Assembly: GCA_039583875.1 (NCBI GenBank)
Contig: CM077166.1
Span: 83,388,564 to 83,452,563 of the forward strand
DNA from: Platanthera guangdongensis
Lineage: Eukaryota > Streptophyta > Magnoliopsida > Asparagales > Orchidaceae
DNA length: 64,000 nucleotides
Direction of reading: 5' to 3'
Shown: positions 31,020 through 43,439 of the stretch, one piece after another
Layout: the number at the start of each line of letters is the position of its first letter
Numbering within the stretch: position 1 is the stretch's first letter
Notes under the pieces: model-generated
Database searches by the model: none
Seen by the model: only the letters and a program-made list of their open reading frames with translations
What the model was told of the DNA's origin: nothing
Translations under genes and position numbers: made by a program

Positions 31020-32388
31020 TGTTGGAACCTTATTACAAATTTGGGCTATGAACACTATCATTTATTAACGATGATTAGCTTGACCAACTTTGTATAGTCT
31101 TGGGTCATGGGTTATTTCCAGAGTTATTGCATCAGAAGAACTCCAAAGAAATGCAGTCAGGCAAATGCAGAAAATCATTTCAGCGAAAGAAAAGTTGCGT
31201 TCGACGAACGTCGTGCTCAGATTGACAAATCAAAGTTCTACCGCTGAGCTCAGCTTAACGAAAGCTGTGTTCCGGTCGACGAACTCTGACCTCAACTGTA
31301 CAGCTCGACTCGACGATAGCCATGCTCAGCTCGACGAATGACACTTTTAGTTCGACAAACTCCAAACTCAGGACGATGAAAGATTTGCTATATTGGACTA
31401 ATTCTTTGCAGTGGTCCAGACAGTTTTATTTTCAGAAGCAGAATAGTTTTTAAATAGATTAAATTCATTCAGTTATACTCTGGTATTTAAAGCTAAATAT
31501 TTGCATTAAGTATGAAATTTTCACGGAGTTATTATTCTAATTAATTACCAAGGCAGTTAAGGAATTATTTTATTCTAAATATTTGGATACAGTCATTACA
31601 AATTCTCAGATATTCTTCAGGCAATTCAAGGAATGTTTTTAAAATTCAAATGTTTGAATTTCTCTCAGAAAATATATATTCAGAAAATTGCTGCATATTC
31701 AGATAGTGAGATATTTACACAGACATACATAGACAGACACTGAGATTTTTGATTACTTGCTTCTAACTCTCCAAGAGACAACAAATTCGACATAAGTCTA
31801 AAATTGCTACTGGAAAGAAACAAAATTCTTGAAGGACTACACCCTGAAGAAAAGCTTCTCCCTTAATCACAAAATCTACTAAACATAGTAGGAGCTTTTT
31901 TGCTTCAACATCAATCCACTAAGTCTTCTCAGAGACTGTTGACAGAGAAGACAACATCTTTTCCTTTAGTTTATTTCATCAACTGTGTATAGGGTTATAA
32001 CTCCCTTCAAAATTTAAACCTCTTGGTTCTTAAGTAACATGATCAAAAGACTTAGATTGGTTTTTGGGTACCTGATCAAAAGCTCAAGGGGTTGCGAGAT
32101 CTCCCTTTTAAAATAGATCTTTTGGTGGCAAGCACCTGATCAAAAACCTGTAGTGGATTCCTAACAGGGTGGTAGAAGAGTGGATATACCCAAATTTATT
32201 GGGGAACCACTATATTTCCTTGTGTCATCTGTGATTATCTTAATTTCTTTTATTTTTGTGCTGTGATTTTTTGCTTTATATATATATATATATATCACTT
32301 ACTTTAAATCCGCTATAAAAATAAATTTAATTTTTAATATAAACTATTCACCCCCTCTATTGTAAAATAGATCTATCTCTCACTCTAA
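31020..32388 (+). repeat. 5' LTR of copia element C
   Basis: About 1.37 kb, paired with 52652-54015. It holds a TCGACGA cluster (31190-31380), a TA dinucleotide run at about 32277-32296, and direct repeats of the acctgatcaaaa...gggttgcgagatctccc type that also occur in the B LTR. The terminal CA appears mutated (cactcta before the PBS), so the end is uncertain by 1-2 bp. No gene inside. Confidence 0.85.
31190..31380. repeat. TCGACGA motif cluster in the C 5' LTR
   Basis: Words such as gtTCGACGAacg, cggTCGACGAact, cTCGACTCGACGA and gcTCGACGAatg, partly decayed (TTAACGA, TTGACAA). Matches the cluster at 52810-52995 in the 3' LTR. Confidence 0.7.
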
Positions 32389-32390
32389 AT

Positions 32391-32402
32391 TGGTATCAGA
32401 GG
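32391..32402 (+). other. Primer-binding site (initiator tRNA-Met), element C
   Basis: TGGTATCAGAGG, matching the canonical TGGTATCAGAGC except the last base, 2 nt after the LTR. Confidence 0.85.
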
Positions 32403-32486
32403 GCTGGTTCATTGGTGTTACAGGCTAACACCTGAACCAACAAAGATCTTGATAGGTCTCATTTTCTCTAGTTTGTTTTTTCTATC

Positions 32487-34440
32487 ATGGCACAAAATAA
32501 AGAGTATGCAAGCACTAGACCTCCTATATGCAATCTAAATAAGTTTGCATTGTAGAAAATAAAGATTAAATTATATATGAATTCTATTGACAAAGATATT
32601 TATAATTCTATCTTGATAGATCCACCTCAACCATTGGAAACAACTAGCACCAGTGTTGTGCCACCACCAGAGTGGACAGAAGTACAAAAGAAAGCTAAAA
32701 TGGTTGATGCCAAAGCAATGAACATCCTTGCTCAAACTATGTCAGATGATATCTTCCAAAAGGTTGGTGAATGCACTTCAGCAAAGGCTATCTGGGACTC
32801 CCTCAACACAATGGTTCCTGGGTCTGCTAATGATAGAAAGGACAGAAGATCACACCTTATCTCTTAATATGAGAACTTTAAAAAGGGAGAATCTAAATCT
32901 GTAGTAGAGTACACAAGACTTAGTCTCATCATTAATGAGCTGAAATCTTTGGAGCAGGACATTATATTGACAGAAGTCAAAGATACGATCCTCATGTGTT
33001 TCCCTAGCATATATGATTCAAGGATCTTGCCAATCAAAGAAGCCAGAAGTTTAGATGAAATTTCCACAGAGAACTTATTGGGCAAGCTCAAATCTTATGA
33101 GCAGCTCATCAACACGAGGGAAGCTGAAAAAAGGACTCCACCTGCAGTAAGGAAAGAGAATAACATAGCTTTCTAAGCAACAGAAGAAGCAGAAGTTCTT
33201 CCAGAAAATGAAGATCTTATAGGTCTCTTGGCTAAGAGATTTCATAAAATGGCATGAAAAGACTTCAGGAGGAGCTTCAAGAAACAATGACAAACCAAGG
33301 TATGACAAGACACCCACTAAAGAAATTGTGTGTTATTGGTGCATGGAACTAGGCCATATTCTTCTAGAATGTCCTGAGAATCAGAAGAAGGAATAGAAGA
33401 AAGAGAAAGACTCCAAGAAGCACTCCAACAAACCTTCTTCCAATAAATATAAAAAGAAGGAGAGAGATTTTATAGCTGAAACTTAGAGTGAGTCAAATGA
33501 TGAAACTTCATCCAGCTCAAGTGAAGATGAAGAAGCAATGGCTAAGGAAGACTGCTTGATGACAATCATTGCATCATGCAGTAATTCTGAGTATGAATCA
33601 GAATCTAAATAGGATCAGGTAATCTCTACCCTTGACCTTTATTCAGAACAATTTAAAACGGACTTTAAATTATTATGCAAGGGTTTGATAAAATCTGAGA
33701 AGGAGATAAGACTTCTCAGAGAGAAATTAACTGAATTAGATAATCTATCTTCTGAAAACATAAAACTCAAAGATGATTTGAAAATTGCTTCCGAACAAAG
33801 AGTATCTTTAGAAAACATAGTATCTGAGGCTAAAAAATTTGAAGAATCCCTTAATGGGAGATGCATCAAACTGATGGATATCATAAGCACAGTTAATGTC
33901 AGACTAAATGGCAAACTAGACTTGGGGGCTTTATCTAGTTAGTCTTTTATTTTATAGAAAGATATTTTATCCACACCTATAAAATTCACCTCTACTAATG
34001 GTTAAGAAAAATTAGAAGACTTATATAAAACCACAGAAGTTGTATAAAAGCCTAAACAAAATAAACATGTTCATAAAAATTATGTTCAAAATAATTCGTC
34101 GAACCGAGCTCGACGAAATAATTACTTTTCGTCGAACAGAGAACGACGAACTATGAACATAGAAAATGGTGTTCGACAAATACTATATGATTCGTCAAAC
34201 TACGATCAACGAATGTGGAATACAGAACATCACAATATTATTTTGTGAATGGAGTTCGACGAACTCACTTCCATTCGTCGAACTCAGTTCGACGAACTCA
34301 TTTTAATTCGTCGAACACAATTTTTTCGAAGAGAAATTTTAATTTCTTTCATCAATATAATCAAACACAAGAATTTATATATCCTTTTACTCAGTGGATT
34401 ATTCCTCCTAGGAGATATCATCCACTTGGATATAAGGATC
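32487..34440 (+). pseudogene. Copia gag (UBN2-type) with C-terminal coiled coil, element C
   Basis: Starts MAQNKEYASTRPPICNLNKF; a TAG follows about 20 codons in, where B has Trp. The UBN2 core (NILAQTMSDDIFQKVGE, AIWDSLN, YENFKKGES, LLGKLKSYEQLI) is at 32720-33115. A frameshift near 33300 precedes a zinc knuckle CYWCMELGHILLEC (CX2CX4HX4C, intact in its frame, about 33327-33375). An acidic Ser-rich stretch follows, then a heptad-like coiled-coil segment (KSEKEIRLLREKLTELDNL, about 33685-33900). The TCGACGA cluster 34095-34330 lies in the coding stretch after it. Several stops; not functional. Confidence 0.8.
34095..34330. repeat. TCGACGA motif cluster at the gag-protease junction, element C
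   Basis: Includes perfect copies such as TTCGTCGA-actcagt-TCGACGAA at 34274-34296. Unlike the LTR clusters this one is inside the gag-pol reading region, so the motif is kept despite being translated (frames give FRRTQFDEL-like peptides). Confidence 0.75.
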
Positions 34441-35047
34441 AACATGTGTGTTCTTATATTACAAATTATTGTTATTTCAAGAAACTAGGACCCAAGGTAA
34501 CTTGGGTATGAATCAAAGCAAACCTGAGTGACTTCAAAACTAAGCTTGGACCAAAAGTCATCTTTGGAGACTCCAACTATGGATAGACAGAAGGCTATGG
34601 AAATGTCAAGGTTGGAGTAGTTACCTTCAAGAATGTTGCATATGTGAATGGACTCAAGCATAACCTCATCTCCATAAGACAGTTATGTGATGAAGGTTAT
34701 CAGGTAACTTTTAATAAGTTGTTATGTTCAATTTCTTCTATTTTAAATAAAATAGTTTAACTGGAGTTAGACATGGTAATATCTACTTAGTCAATTTTAA
34801 CTCTGCAAAAACTAAAATCTATTTATTTAATAAGTTTAGTAAAACTAGTGATCTATGGCATAAAAGGTTAGGATATGTAAATCTTAGGACTATTGCTAAA
34901 CTATCTAAAGACAACCTTGTTAGAGGACTACCTTATGCTTCTTACGAGAAGGAAGGACTTTGTAGGGCTTGGAAATTAGGCATACAAACCAGAAATATTA
35001 ACAAATCCATTTCTAAAAGTGATTCACACAGGATTTTATATTTGCTA
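34441..35047 (+). pseudogene. Copia pol, 5' part: protease remnant and GAG-pre-integrase, element C
   Basis: The protease should show W-x-L-D-S-G-C-S-K-H-M before KLGPKVIFGDSNYG (34541-34580). Here TWV and a stop are followed directly by DF-KTKLGPKV, so the DSG motif has been deleted. Then come VAYVNGLKHNLISIRQLCDEGYQVTF (34630-34710), a frameshift, and the pre-integrase motif with HKRLG-like residues near 34860. It ends at 35047, where D is inserted; the integrase continues at 46658. Confidence 0.8.
35043..35047. other. Target site duplication of D, left copy
   Basis: TGCTA before the D LTR; the second copy is at 46653-46657. The duplicated codons belong to the integrase start of C, just before its first catalytic Asp codon (46664-46666). 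Confidence 0.9.
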
Positions 35048-36506
35048 TGAAAGTGGAGGATAAGATCTACCTTAACTCTAGAGGGGGGGGGGGGGTGAAT
35101 AGAGTATATTAAAATAATTTTCAAGTTAAAAATTATTTTGCAGTGGAAAACTTAATTTAAGTATAGGTGTAAGGTGCTTGCAGTAACTAAAAGAAAATGA
35201 ATGCAAGAAATAAAACAACACAGCACACAGCAAAACACAAAGAAGCAAACAGAGGACACAAAGAGCTATAGTGGTTCCCCAATCAATCTGGGTACATCCA
35301 CTCTTCTACCACTCTAGGTAGGAATCCACTGCAGGATGAGTTGATCAGGTGTCCTGGGCACCAATGAGCTTTTGATAAGGTACTCAAAAACCAAAATAGA
35401 TTTTTTGATCAGGTGTCTTGCCACCACTAAGTTTTGACAAAGTCTCAGAAACTTACACAAACTTTTGAAGGGAGTTTGATAAACCATTTACAGCACAAAG
35501 AGAGAGAGAGGTGAGATGATATTCTCTGTAAACAATCAGAGAGAAGATAGTGGATGTTGTCAAAGCTCCCCCTGAGATCTTGAGTTGTTCAGGAAGTGAA
35601 GCTTTGCAATAGGGTTATAGTCCTTCAGAAGATTTGATCTCCAGCAAAAGATGATTCCAGCAGCAGCTGAAATGTGTAGTGTCTGGAGTCTTGAATGATA
35701 AGGCCTTTGAACACTTGAGTCAAAAGAGATCTAGAAATTTCTGTATGTTGATCTCCTTCAGTGGTGTGTGTTCTCAGAGAATTCTGTCTGCGTGTGTCTG
35801 TACTTTTTGTTTGGAACTATTAGGAGAAGCAGAAGAATGTTCTCTTTTATTCCTTAGATCTGAATAGAATAATTCTCTGTCCAAGATAGCCGTTAGCCTG
35901 TCATAAATGACTTCCCTAAATGCATTTTGTCTTCCGGAGGAAAGTCCAATAAAACATTCCTTTAAAATTCCCTTGAAACTTGCTCCAGATTAATTGAAAC
36001 AGCTACAAGATCCTTGAAATAAATGCTGGAAATAATTCCATAACTGTCTGAATTTGAATCTTGAAAAACGTCGATCTCTCCAGAAAAACGTCGACCTGAG
36101 CTCAACAATCGTTGAACTGAGCTCAGCGACTGGACTTAGACTGAAGTAGAAATCGTCAATCTGAGCTCAACTATCGTCGAACTGAGCTCAGAGATAGGGA
36201 AACAAACTAGAGACAGGAACGTCGATCTGAGCTTGAAGATCGTCGAACGGAGTTCGACGACTCGTTGAAGTGAACTCAGAGATCGTTGAATGGAGTTCGA
36301 CGATTCGTCGACCTGAGCTCGACGAAATGACTTAGTCTCCTGAACTGAAATATCTGGTCTTGAGGGTCTTGAGGGCAGCTTTCAAACCTAAATACTAACC
36401 CTTAGACTCAATCTAATTGACCTTTAGATCTATACAAGGAGGTCAAAATAAATTTCCTAAAGGACATAGTGATCCTTGCCCAAATCAGTAATAGGGTGTT
36501 CCAATA
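35048..36506 (-). repeat. 3' LTR of copia element D
   Basis: 1459 bp. Starts (plus strand) TGAAAGTGG and ends ttccaaTA, where the partner LTR has ttccaaCA, so one terminal base is mutated. A run of 13 G at 35083-35095 is longer than the 8 G at the same place in the 5' LTR. A TCGACGA cluster lies at 36060-36330. No gene; the short ORF at 35679 is repeated in both LTRs but has no recognisable motif. Confidence 0.9.
36060..36330. repeat. TCGACGA motif cluster in the D 3' LTR
   Basis: Eight or more copies, best TTCGTCGA-cctgagc-TCGACGAA at 36304-36326. Other copies: cgTCGAtctgagctTGAAGA, gaTCGTCGAacggagTTCGACGActcg. The same array is in the 5' LTR at 46215-46475. Confidence 0.8.
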
Positions 36507-36521
36507 ATCTCCCCCTATTTG
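36507..36521 (-). other. Polypurine tract of element D
   Basis: Plus strand atctCCCCCTattt, that is aaatAGGGGGAGAt on the minus strand, directly before the 3' LTR. Same tract as in B and C. Confidence 0.8.
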
Positions 36522-36657
36522 GGTTAGGATTACTATTTGCATGTCATAGGAAAAATAAAAACATACAATGCAGATATATAAAAATAAAAACAACATTGCA
36601 GAAACACAGATATAATCACAAATAGACAAAAATAGGTATTACTGTCAGCTTACAGAA

Positions 36658-39397
36658 TCATTCTTTTTTCTTGCCCTTTTTGAGAACTATTTCTCTGTTA
36701 GGGTTGAGAGCTTCTTTCTTGGATCTCCTGTCATCATTTGCACCTAGAAAAGTTTGTTGTTTTGTCCTGGGAACTAAAGCTTCTGGGTGCAGCTTCATGT
36801 AACTTTCTGAGTCAAAGAATTTGCTGGAAGAGTACCTCTCAAGTTCTTTCTTTCTCTGTTCTGATAAAGTAGTGAAGCTTGATGTATCTTTTCCTTGTTC
36901 TCTAGCCTTTTTGATTTGATCTAGAGCAGCCAATTCTTTCATCCTTGCTGTCCAAGAATTAGGATTGTTCTCTGGGTCTTCAAATGGAACAGGAGGTTCA
37001 TATCTATTAGTTGACTCATCAGCAGGAGCTCTGGAAGAGACAAGATTTTAAGCTTATAAGGGAAAGTACCAGAAGTAGAATCTGTAGGTCCTTGTTCCTT
37101 CCCTTTGATAAGGATATTGCCTGAAATATCCTTTAGAATATACTCTGAGTTCTCTTTGATTACCTCTGAACTATCCTCTTCTTGGTTGGTAACCTATGGA
37201 CTGATTTCCTCTTTGCTGAGATCTTCCTTGAGATTGATATGAACTTTGGCTTCTAGAAGTAGATTGAAAGGCATAACTTCCACCTGTACCTGCATCAGGT
37301 GAAGGAGGAGGAGGAGGAGGATTGAAGTGAGATGATCCTTTATCATATTTCCTCTTTTTTTTCATGGCTTTCAGCTGATTTCTGGAGTACTACATCCATG
37401 GTTCTATAATCTGGCAATCATGCAATATATAATAAGGAATATCATTTGTATCTTTGATTTTCTCTAGGGGAACTCTCTTCATGGCCTTGCTTCTTGCTTT
37501 CCTTTTCCTTGTAATTATTGTAGAGGAATCATCAGAGTCAGTTCTAAACTGATCACTGTCAGAACTTTGTGGATGGTCATATAGTTCATCAAGCTTTTTG
37601 AAGCAATCTCTTTGTTGTTGGGGCTGAGCAGAAGAAACAACAGCAGGAATAGCAACAGGAGCAACAGCAGCAGCAGGAATTGGAGCAGAAACAACACTGG
37701 CAGAAGGAACTATAACAGCAGGTTCAGAAACAAAAATTTCAGAAACAATAAGCTCAAGATACAGCAGGCTCAAAATCAATTGCCTCTGTCATATGCACAT
37801 CCTCAGAAACTGAAACAACAATATCAGAACTAACTAAAACATCAGTAGCAGTAACAATTTCAACATTGTCCACAACCTGGACAGAATCTACAAAAGAGGC
37901 TAAAATGCTGGGGTCACAACAAGAAATAGGCACAATAGCCTTAGTAAGGTCTTCAGTATGCTGGTCTGGAAGGTAGCTAAAGTATACATAATCAAATACT
38001 GAAAGCAGTGACCTGAGGTCCACTGTAATGACTGCAACTATAGCTTGAACTGGAGTTACTGCAGCAGGCAATCTCTCAGCTTCATAAGGCATCTCCCCCT
38101 GCCTAGATTCAGTGATAACTGGATCAAGGCACCCAGTAGAAGGTATTGCCTGAGGAGGAAGAATAGAGGATAGCCTGGCAGACAACTCCTGAACAGTTTT
38201 CAAAAGTGGAGCCAATGAAGTCTCCAGCAGTAGTGATAGTCTTGGAGCTATCAGCTCATATAGCTTGTTTGCAATAGCTGGAAGGTCTACTTGCTCAAGA
38301 GGGACTTGAGTAGAGGTAGGGGTGGATGTGGTAGAGATGAAAGTTGGAGCAGCAGGAGATGTTGTTGGAGAAACTGTGGATGGTGGAAGTGATGGTTGAG
38401 ATATTGGAATTGTGGAGATGGAAGATAATGGAGTGGAGATGGATGGTGTGAATGATGGTTGAGCAATGATTTCCTGAAGTAATTATTAATAAGAAGTGGA
38501 TGATGATGGTGGATCAAGAGGGTATGAAGGAGAATCATCCATATAGGAATCATCTGGAAGAGTGAATGATGGAATATGAGATGATGAATCAATATCCATG
38601 TGGGGGTAGTGATGTAGTGGATGGAAGATTGCTTCAGTTGATGTTGGAGTTGGAGAAGGGATTGAAGTTGGAGATGGGATGGAAATGGGGGATGAAATTG
38701 TGATAGTGGATGTGATTGTTGTTGATGAAGCAATAGGTGGAGAAGGATGAGATGATGAGGCAGGCAAATCTTCTGCAGGGGCAGAAACCTGAGGGGAAGA
38801 GACTGAAATAGTCCTTGTGCCTGAAGAAGAGATTGTAGAGGCTCTGCTGGGCTTTACAATCTGCCTGTCCCATTTCCTAAATAGGGCACAGGTAAGCCTC
38901 TTGGAGGCATTCATGTGTATCCCATTGGAAACAAGCAGGTTAGGGCATCTATTGTGAAGAAACAACCCTAAAATCCTCCCAAAATTAACAAAATTCTTAT
39001 TAATTTTCTTCTTGATCAAGTCAAAAAACACTTCTCCCCAGTTCAGCTGCTTCTTGTCCACCAAGGCACCCATCAAACAGAGCTGATACCTAGAGATGGT
39101 ATCATGAGCAGAGTGTTTTGCCAACAACACTTTCCCAACTACATCAGCAAGAAATCTGAGTTCCTGAGATAGTTCCGATCATAGTGTTCTGATCCAGATT
39201 GTGGGCAGTATAGACCCATTCCTTATTTCATCTGCGACCAATTTGATCCTTTTATACATTATGTTAACTAACTGTTGTTCCTTGAAGAGTTCCAGAATGT
39301 CCTTGAATATTTGATCGCTGTTATCGAAAGAATCCATATCTATATCAAAGCCAGCATCAAATTTCATGGCTGCCAAGATTGCGACTGAAACTGCCAT
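36658..39397 (-). pseudogene. ORF3 (extra gene after pol), element D
   Basis: Minus-strand gene starting MAVSVAILAAMKFDAGFD at 39397 (a second ATG at 39367 matches the start in B). It ends with the basic KKGKKKE at 36660. A stop near 39180 and an apparent internal deletion of about 65 codons, compared with B, remove the ISGNQ...LTEIFG part. Then LLAKHSAHDTISRYQLCLMG and NWGEVFFDLIKKKI follow, then a long Pro/Ser/Thr-rich region (38860-38260). Next come SRQGEMP, an acidic stretch, PYYILHD, a PPPPPP run with a Ser/Gln/Arg-rich domain (37330-37180), and the tail KELERYSSSKFF...EALVPRT. One frameshift near 37760. Total about 915 codons. No obvious membrane helix; product unknown, possibly env-like by position only. 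Confidence 0.75.
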
Positions 39398-39524
39398 TGA
39401 TTCCTACAAAAATGAACAAACAAAAGAGCAAGTGCAGAAAAGTTTGGAGGGAAAGAGAAATTTTGCAGAGTTTATGAAAGCGCAAAGGCAGAACGACGGC
39501 CGAAAAATGAGTTTTATATTAGGG

Positions 39525-39780
39525 TTCGACGCAGAAAAGGAAAGATCATTGAACTTCATTCGACGATCGGGGCTCCTAAAGGAATCTGAAAGGTCTGCAA
39601 CATCGTCGATCTCCGTTCGACGATATTGGAGAGCGCCGAGCTCCGTTCGACGATAGTTGACCGGAAGAAGATAGCTTAGCACTATCTTGGAAAGCGCTGA
39701 GCTGCGTTCGACGATTTCTAAGAACGTCGATCTCCGTTCGACGATCTTTGGGAAAAATGTCGAGCGCAGTTCAGAGAACA
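39525..39780. repeat. TCGACGA motif cluster between pol and ORF3, element D
   Basis: At least six copies, for example aTTCGACGAtcg, cgTCGAtctccgTTCGACGAtat and gctgcgTTCGACGAttt, in the about 500-bp interval between the end of RNase H and the ORF3 start. Same relative position as in B and C. Confidence 0.75.
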
Positions 39781-39879
39781 GAAACAACCTATAGACTCTA
39801 GAAAAATCAAAATGTTTGCCTAGTCTTGTTCAATTTTAGAGTTTTAAAATCTTGGATCTTATTTTAAACTTCCTCCATC

Positions 39880-42800
39880 TAACATTTCTAACTGATTCAG
39901 GAAGAATGTATGTTTATTTTCATCCAATGGTTTGGTGAAAATATCTCACCTTTGCAAATCAGTTGGGATATATTGAAGTTCAATTTTGTTTTTCTCAGCA
40001 TTATCACTTAGAAAGTGATGTCTAATTTCTATGTGTTTTGTCCTACTATGGAGGACTGGATTTTGTGCAATGGAAATAGCACTGGTGTTATCACAAAATA
40101 TTTTAGACTTCTCTAAGTTGTAGCAATAGTCTAGTAGTTGGTTTTGAATCCACAAGATTTGTGAACAACAACTACCTGCAGCCATATATTTAGCTTTAGC
40201 AGTAGAAGTTGACACAAATGTTTGTTTCTTGCAAAACCAGGAGACAAGTCTGTCACCAAGAAACTGACAAGTTCCACTGGTGCTTTTTCTATCTATTCTG
40301 CATCCAGCATAATCAGCATCTGAAAATCCAGTTAAGTCAAATGCTGAATCTTTTGGATACCAGAGACCTAGATTTGGACAATTTTTCACATACCTAAGAG
40401 TCCTTTTTACTAAGGTTAAGTGTGACTATCTAGGGCTCACTTGGAATCTAGAACATATGCATGTAGCAAACATTATGTCAGGTCTACTAGCTATAAGTTA
40501 CAATAAAGAGCCAATCATTGCTCTATATGTTGTCTGATCAACAGGTTTCCCATGTTCATCGGCATCTAATACAGCATTAGTAGGCATAGGTGTTTTCATA
40601 CATGATGCTTCAGACATACCAAATTTCTTAACCAATTCTTTTGCATACTTGGTTTGAGAAATAAATATGCCTTCAGCATGTTGTTTGATTTGCAATCCTA
40701 GAAAGAAGGATATCTCACCCATGCTACTCATTTCAAATTTAGAATGCATTAGGTTGGAAAACCTTCTGCACAAATTTGAATCAGTAGAACCAAATATAAT
40801 ATCATCTACATAGATTTGTACTAGTAGGGTATGAGACTTATGGGTTCTAATAAAAAGAGTTTGGGCTACTCTACCCCTTATAAAATCATTTTTCAGAAGA
40901 AAGCATGCTAGGGTCTCATACCATGCTCTAGGATCTTGCTTTAGACCATATAATGCTTTATGCAATTTGAAAACATGATCAGGATGAGTTGAAGAGATAA
41001 AACCTGGGGGTTGTCTGACATAAACTTCTTCTTTGATATCTCCATTAAGAAAATCACTCTTTACCTCCATCTGGTATACTTTGAATCTTTTGTGTGCTGC
41101 ATAGGCTAAGAAGATTCTTATAGCCTCTAACCTTGCAACTGGTGCAAAGGTCTGGTCATAGTATATCCCTTCTTCTTGAGAGTATCCTTGAGCAACAAGC
41201 ATTGTCTTGTTTCTTACAATGATTCCTTGATCATCCAATTTATTTCTGAACACCCATTTTGTTCCAACAATGGAGTGATCCTTTGGCCTTGGTACTAGTT
41301 CCCAAACTTTGTTCCTTTCAAATTGATGCAACTCCTCTTGCATTGCAATGATCCAGTGTGGATCTTGTTCTACATCTTGAATGGATTAAGGTTCAATTTG
41401 AGAAAGAAAGCAAGTGTGCATCAGGTTTTGGTTGACCCGATTTCTGGTTTACACACCAGCTGAGATGTCTCCAATCACTTGGGAGATTGGATGGTCTCTT
41501 GATGTTACTAAATCAATAGGGGGTGTTGATTGTTCACCAACATGTGTTGTTGTTTCCTCTTATGGTACAACAACTGGCTCTTCAAGAAGATTCTCTTCAA
41601 GATGTTGAATGACTTCTTCATCTTCACTACTTCCATCCTTTTGAATAATTTGTAACCTGTCCAAGTCTTCAGCAAGAGAGTGTACCTGCAAAGGTTCTAT
41701 GGTATAAGTATTCTTCTCCTTGAAAGACATGTTAGATTCATCAAAAGATATATGAACAGATTCTTCAATTTTGAGAGTAGAGTTATTATATACCCTATAA
41801 GCTTTACTGATCATGGAGTATCCCAGAAACACTCCTTCATCAGCTTTAGCTTGAAATTTTACTAAGTATTTCTTGTCATTATTATGAATTTAGCAAATAC
41901 AACCAAAGATTTTGAAGTAATCTACTTTAGGTTTCTTCCCTTTGAGTAATTTATAGGGAGTCTTGCCGTTCAGTTTATGTATTAAACTTCTATTCAACAA
42001 ATAGTTGGAGGTGTTCACTGCCTCTGCCCAAAAGGATAGAGGAAGGTGAGCATCTGACAACAATGTAGTAGCAGATTCAATAAGGGTTCTATTTTTCCTT
42101 TCAGCTACCCCATTTTGTTGAGGAGTTCTAGGAGCTGAGAAAGTGTGTCTGATCCCGTCACTCTGACAGAACTCTTGCATAAGAAGAGAATCAAACTATG
42201 TCCCATGATCACTTCTGATCAGGGGAATGTGAGTATTGAACTCACTCTGTATGCATTTGAGAAACTCTGTCAAACACTTAAAGTTATCAGACTTCTTCCT
42301 CAGAAAGAATACCCATGTGAATCTAGAGAAGTCATCTACAACCACTAAAGTATAGGATTTCCCTCCTAAGCTTTGTACTGTAATGGGTCCAAAAATGTCC
42401 ATGTGTAACAGATACAAAATCCTAGGTGAATCACTCTTATTAAGTGTCTTGAAACTATTTTTGGTTTGCTTGCCTAATTGATAAGCCCTTCAAAGTCCTT
42501 CCTTATTGTAGGGGCCAGAAGGTAGTCCTCTAACAAGGTTGTCCTTGGATAGCCTAGCAATGGTTCTAAGGTTTATATGCCCTAGTCTCTTATGCCATAA
42601 TTCATTTGGTCTACAAATAGAGTTGAACAAGGATATGTCTACCTTAGTTGAAAGAAAATCTACAAGATAAATGTTACCTTTCCTTTTACCTGTCAACACA
42701 GTTGTGTTGTCCTCTGATTTGATTTTGCATGAGGATTTGTTGAAAGTCACTAGATAGCCTTCATCATATAGTTGACTGATACTGATTAAGTTGTGCTTCA

Positions 42801-43010
42801 GTCCTTCCACATAGGCTACTTTCTTGAAAGTGACTGTGCCAATCTGGACTTCACCATATCCTTTTGTTAGCCCAAAGTTTGAATCACCAAATATTACTTT
42901 GGGTCCAAGCTTGGCTTTGAAGGATGTGAAATTGTCCTTGTTTCCTATCATGTGCTTTGAGCACCCAATATCCAGATACCATTGCTGGTTTGATGTTGGA
43001 TAGGTCTTTC
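39880..43010 (-). pseudogene. Copia pol (protease-integrase-RT-RNase H), element D
   Basis: One frame from 43010 down to about 39940 with scattered stops (near 42488, 42197, 41888, 41560, 41480, 41385, 40495 and others) and no frameshift seen. The protease motif reads WYLDIGCSKHMIG (about 42980-42945), so the catalytic DSG is DIG. Pre-integrase ELWHKRLGHINLRTIARL (about 42605-42550). Integrase with HMDIFGP, RSDHGT and NGVAERKNRT (42400-42080). RT at 41343-40498 with [12 protein letters not shown] and [10 protein letters not shown] (about 40830-40800). RNase H at 40389-39940 with FSDADYAGC and KYMAAGSCC. Antisense to C. Confidence 0.92.
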
Positions 43011-43224
43011 ACCTGCACATAAAACAATTCATTTGTTTTTGACCCAGTTTATCTTGGGCCTAGGTTGATAACCTTTGAATTCAGCAATAAAAGACATCCC
43101 AGGTTGACTCTTATAACCTTCAGGATGATATCCCCTTGAAGGTATTATCCATTCAGTATAAGGGTTAAATCTTTGGGATGTAGGACCCCTAGGTTTGAAA
43201 TTTGATTTACCTTTGGAAAAATTT

Positions 43225-43430
43225 TCAAAACTCTAATCTCTGTTCGACAATCGCTGAGCTGAGTTCGACGATCTTGGGTCAGATCGTCGAGCTCCGTTTG
43301 AAGATCGACTATGCCAGAGTTCAGGGTTCAGAAATCATCGACCTGAGTTCGACGATTCAGCCTGAGATCGTTGAGCTCCATTCGGCGATCGTCGAGCTCT
43401 GTTCGACGTTTTCTGTTGAACTTTTGTTTT
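43225..43430. repeat. TCGACGA motif cluster near the gag-protease junction, element D
   Basis: Copies such as gTTCGACGAtcttggg, gTCGAgctccgtttGAAGAtcg, gagTTCGACGAttc and TCGTCGAgctctgTTCGACGttt. Equivalent to 34095-34330 in C. Confidence 0.7.
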
Positions 43431-43439
43431 CATAGGTAA

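Noticed and set aside
35679..36015. Short ORF repeated in both D LTRs (also at 45824)
   Set aside because: Conservation is explained by LTR duplication; no recognised motif and no homologue in the B or C LTRs.
38287..38733. 148-codon His/Leu/Ser-rich open frame on the minus strand
   Set aside because: Out-of-frame shadow of the Pro/Ser-rich middle of ORF3 in element D.
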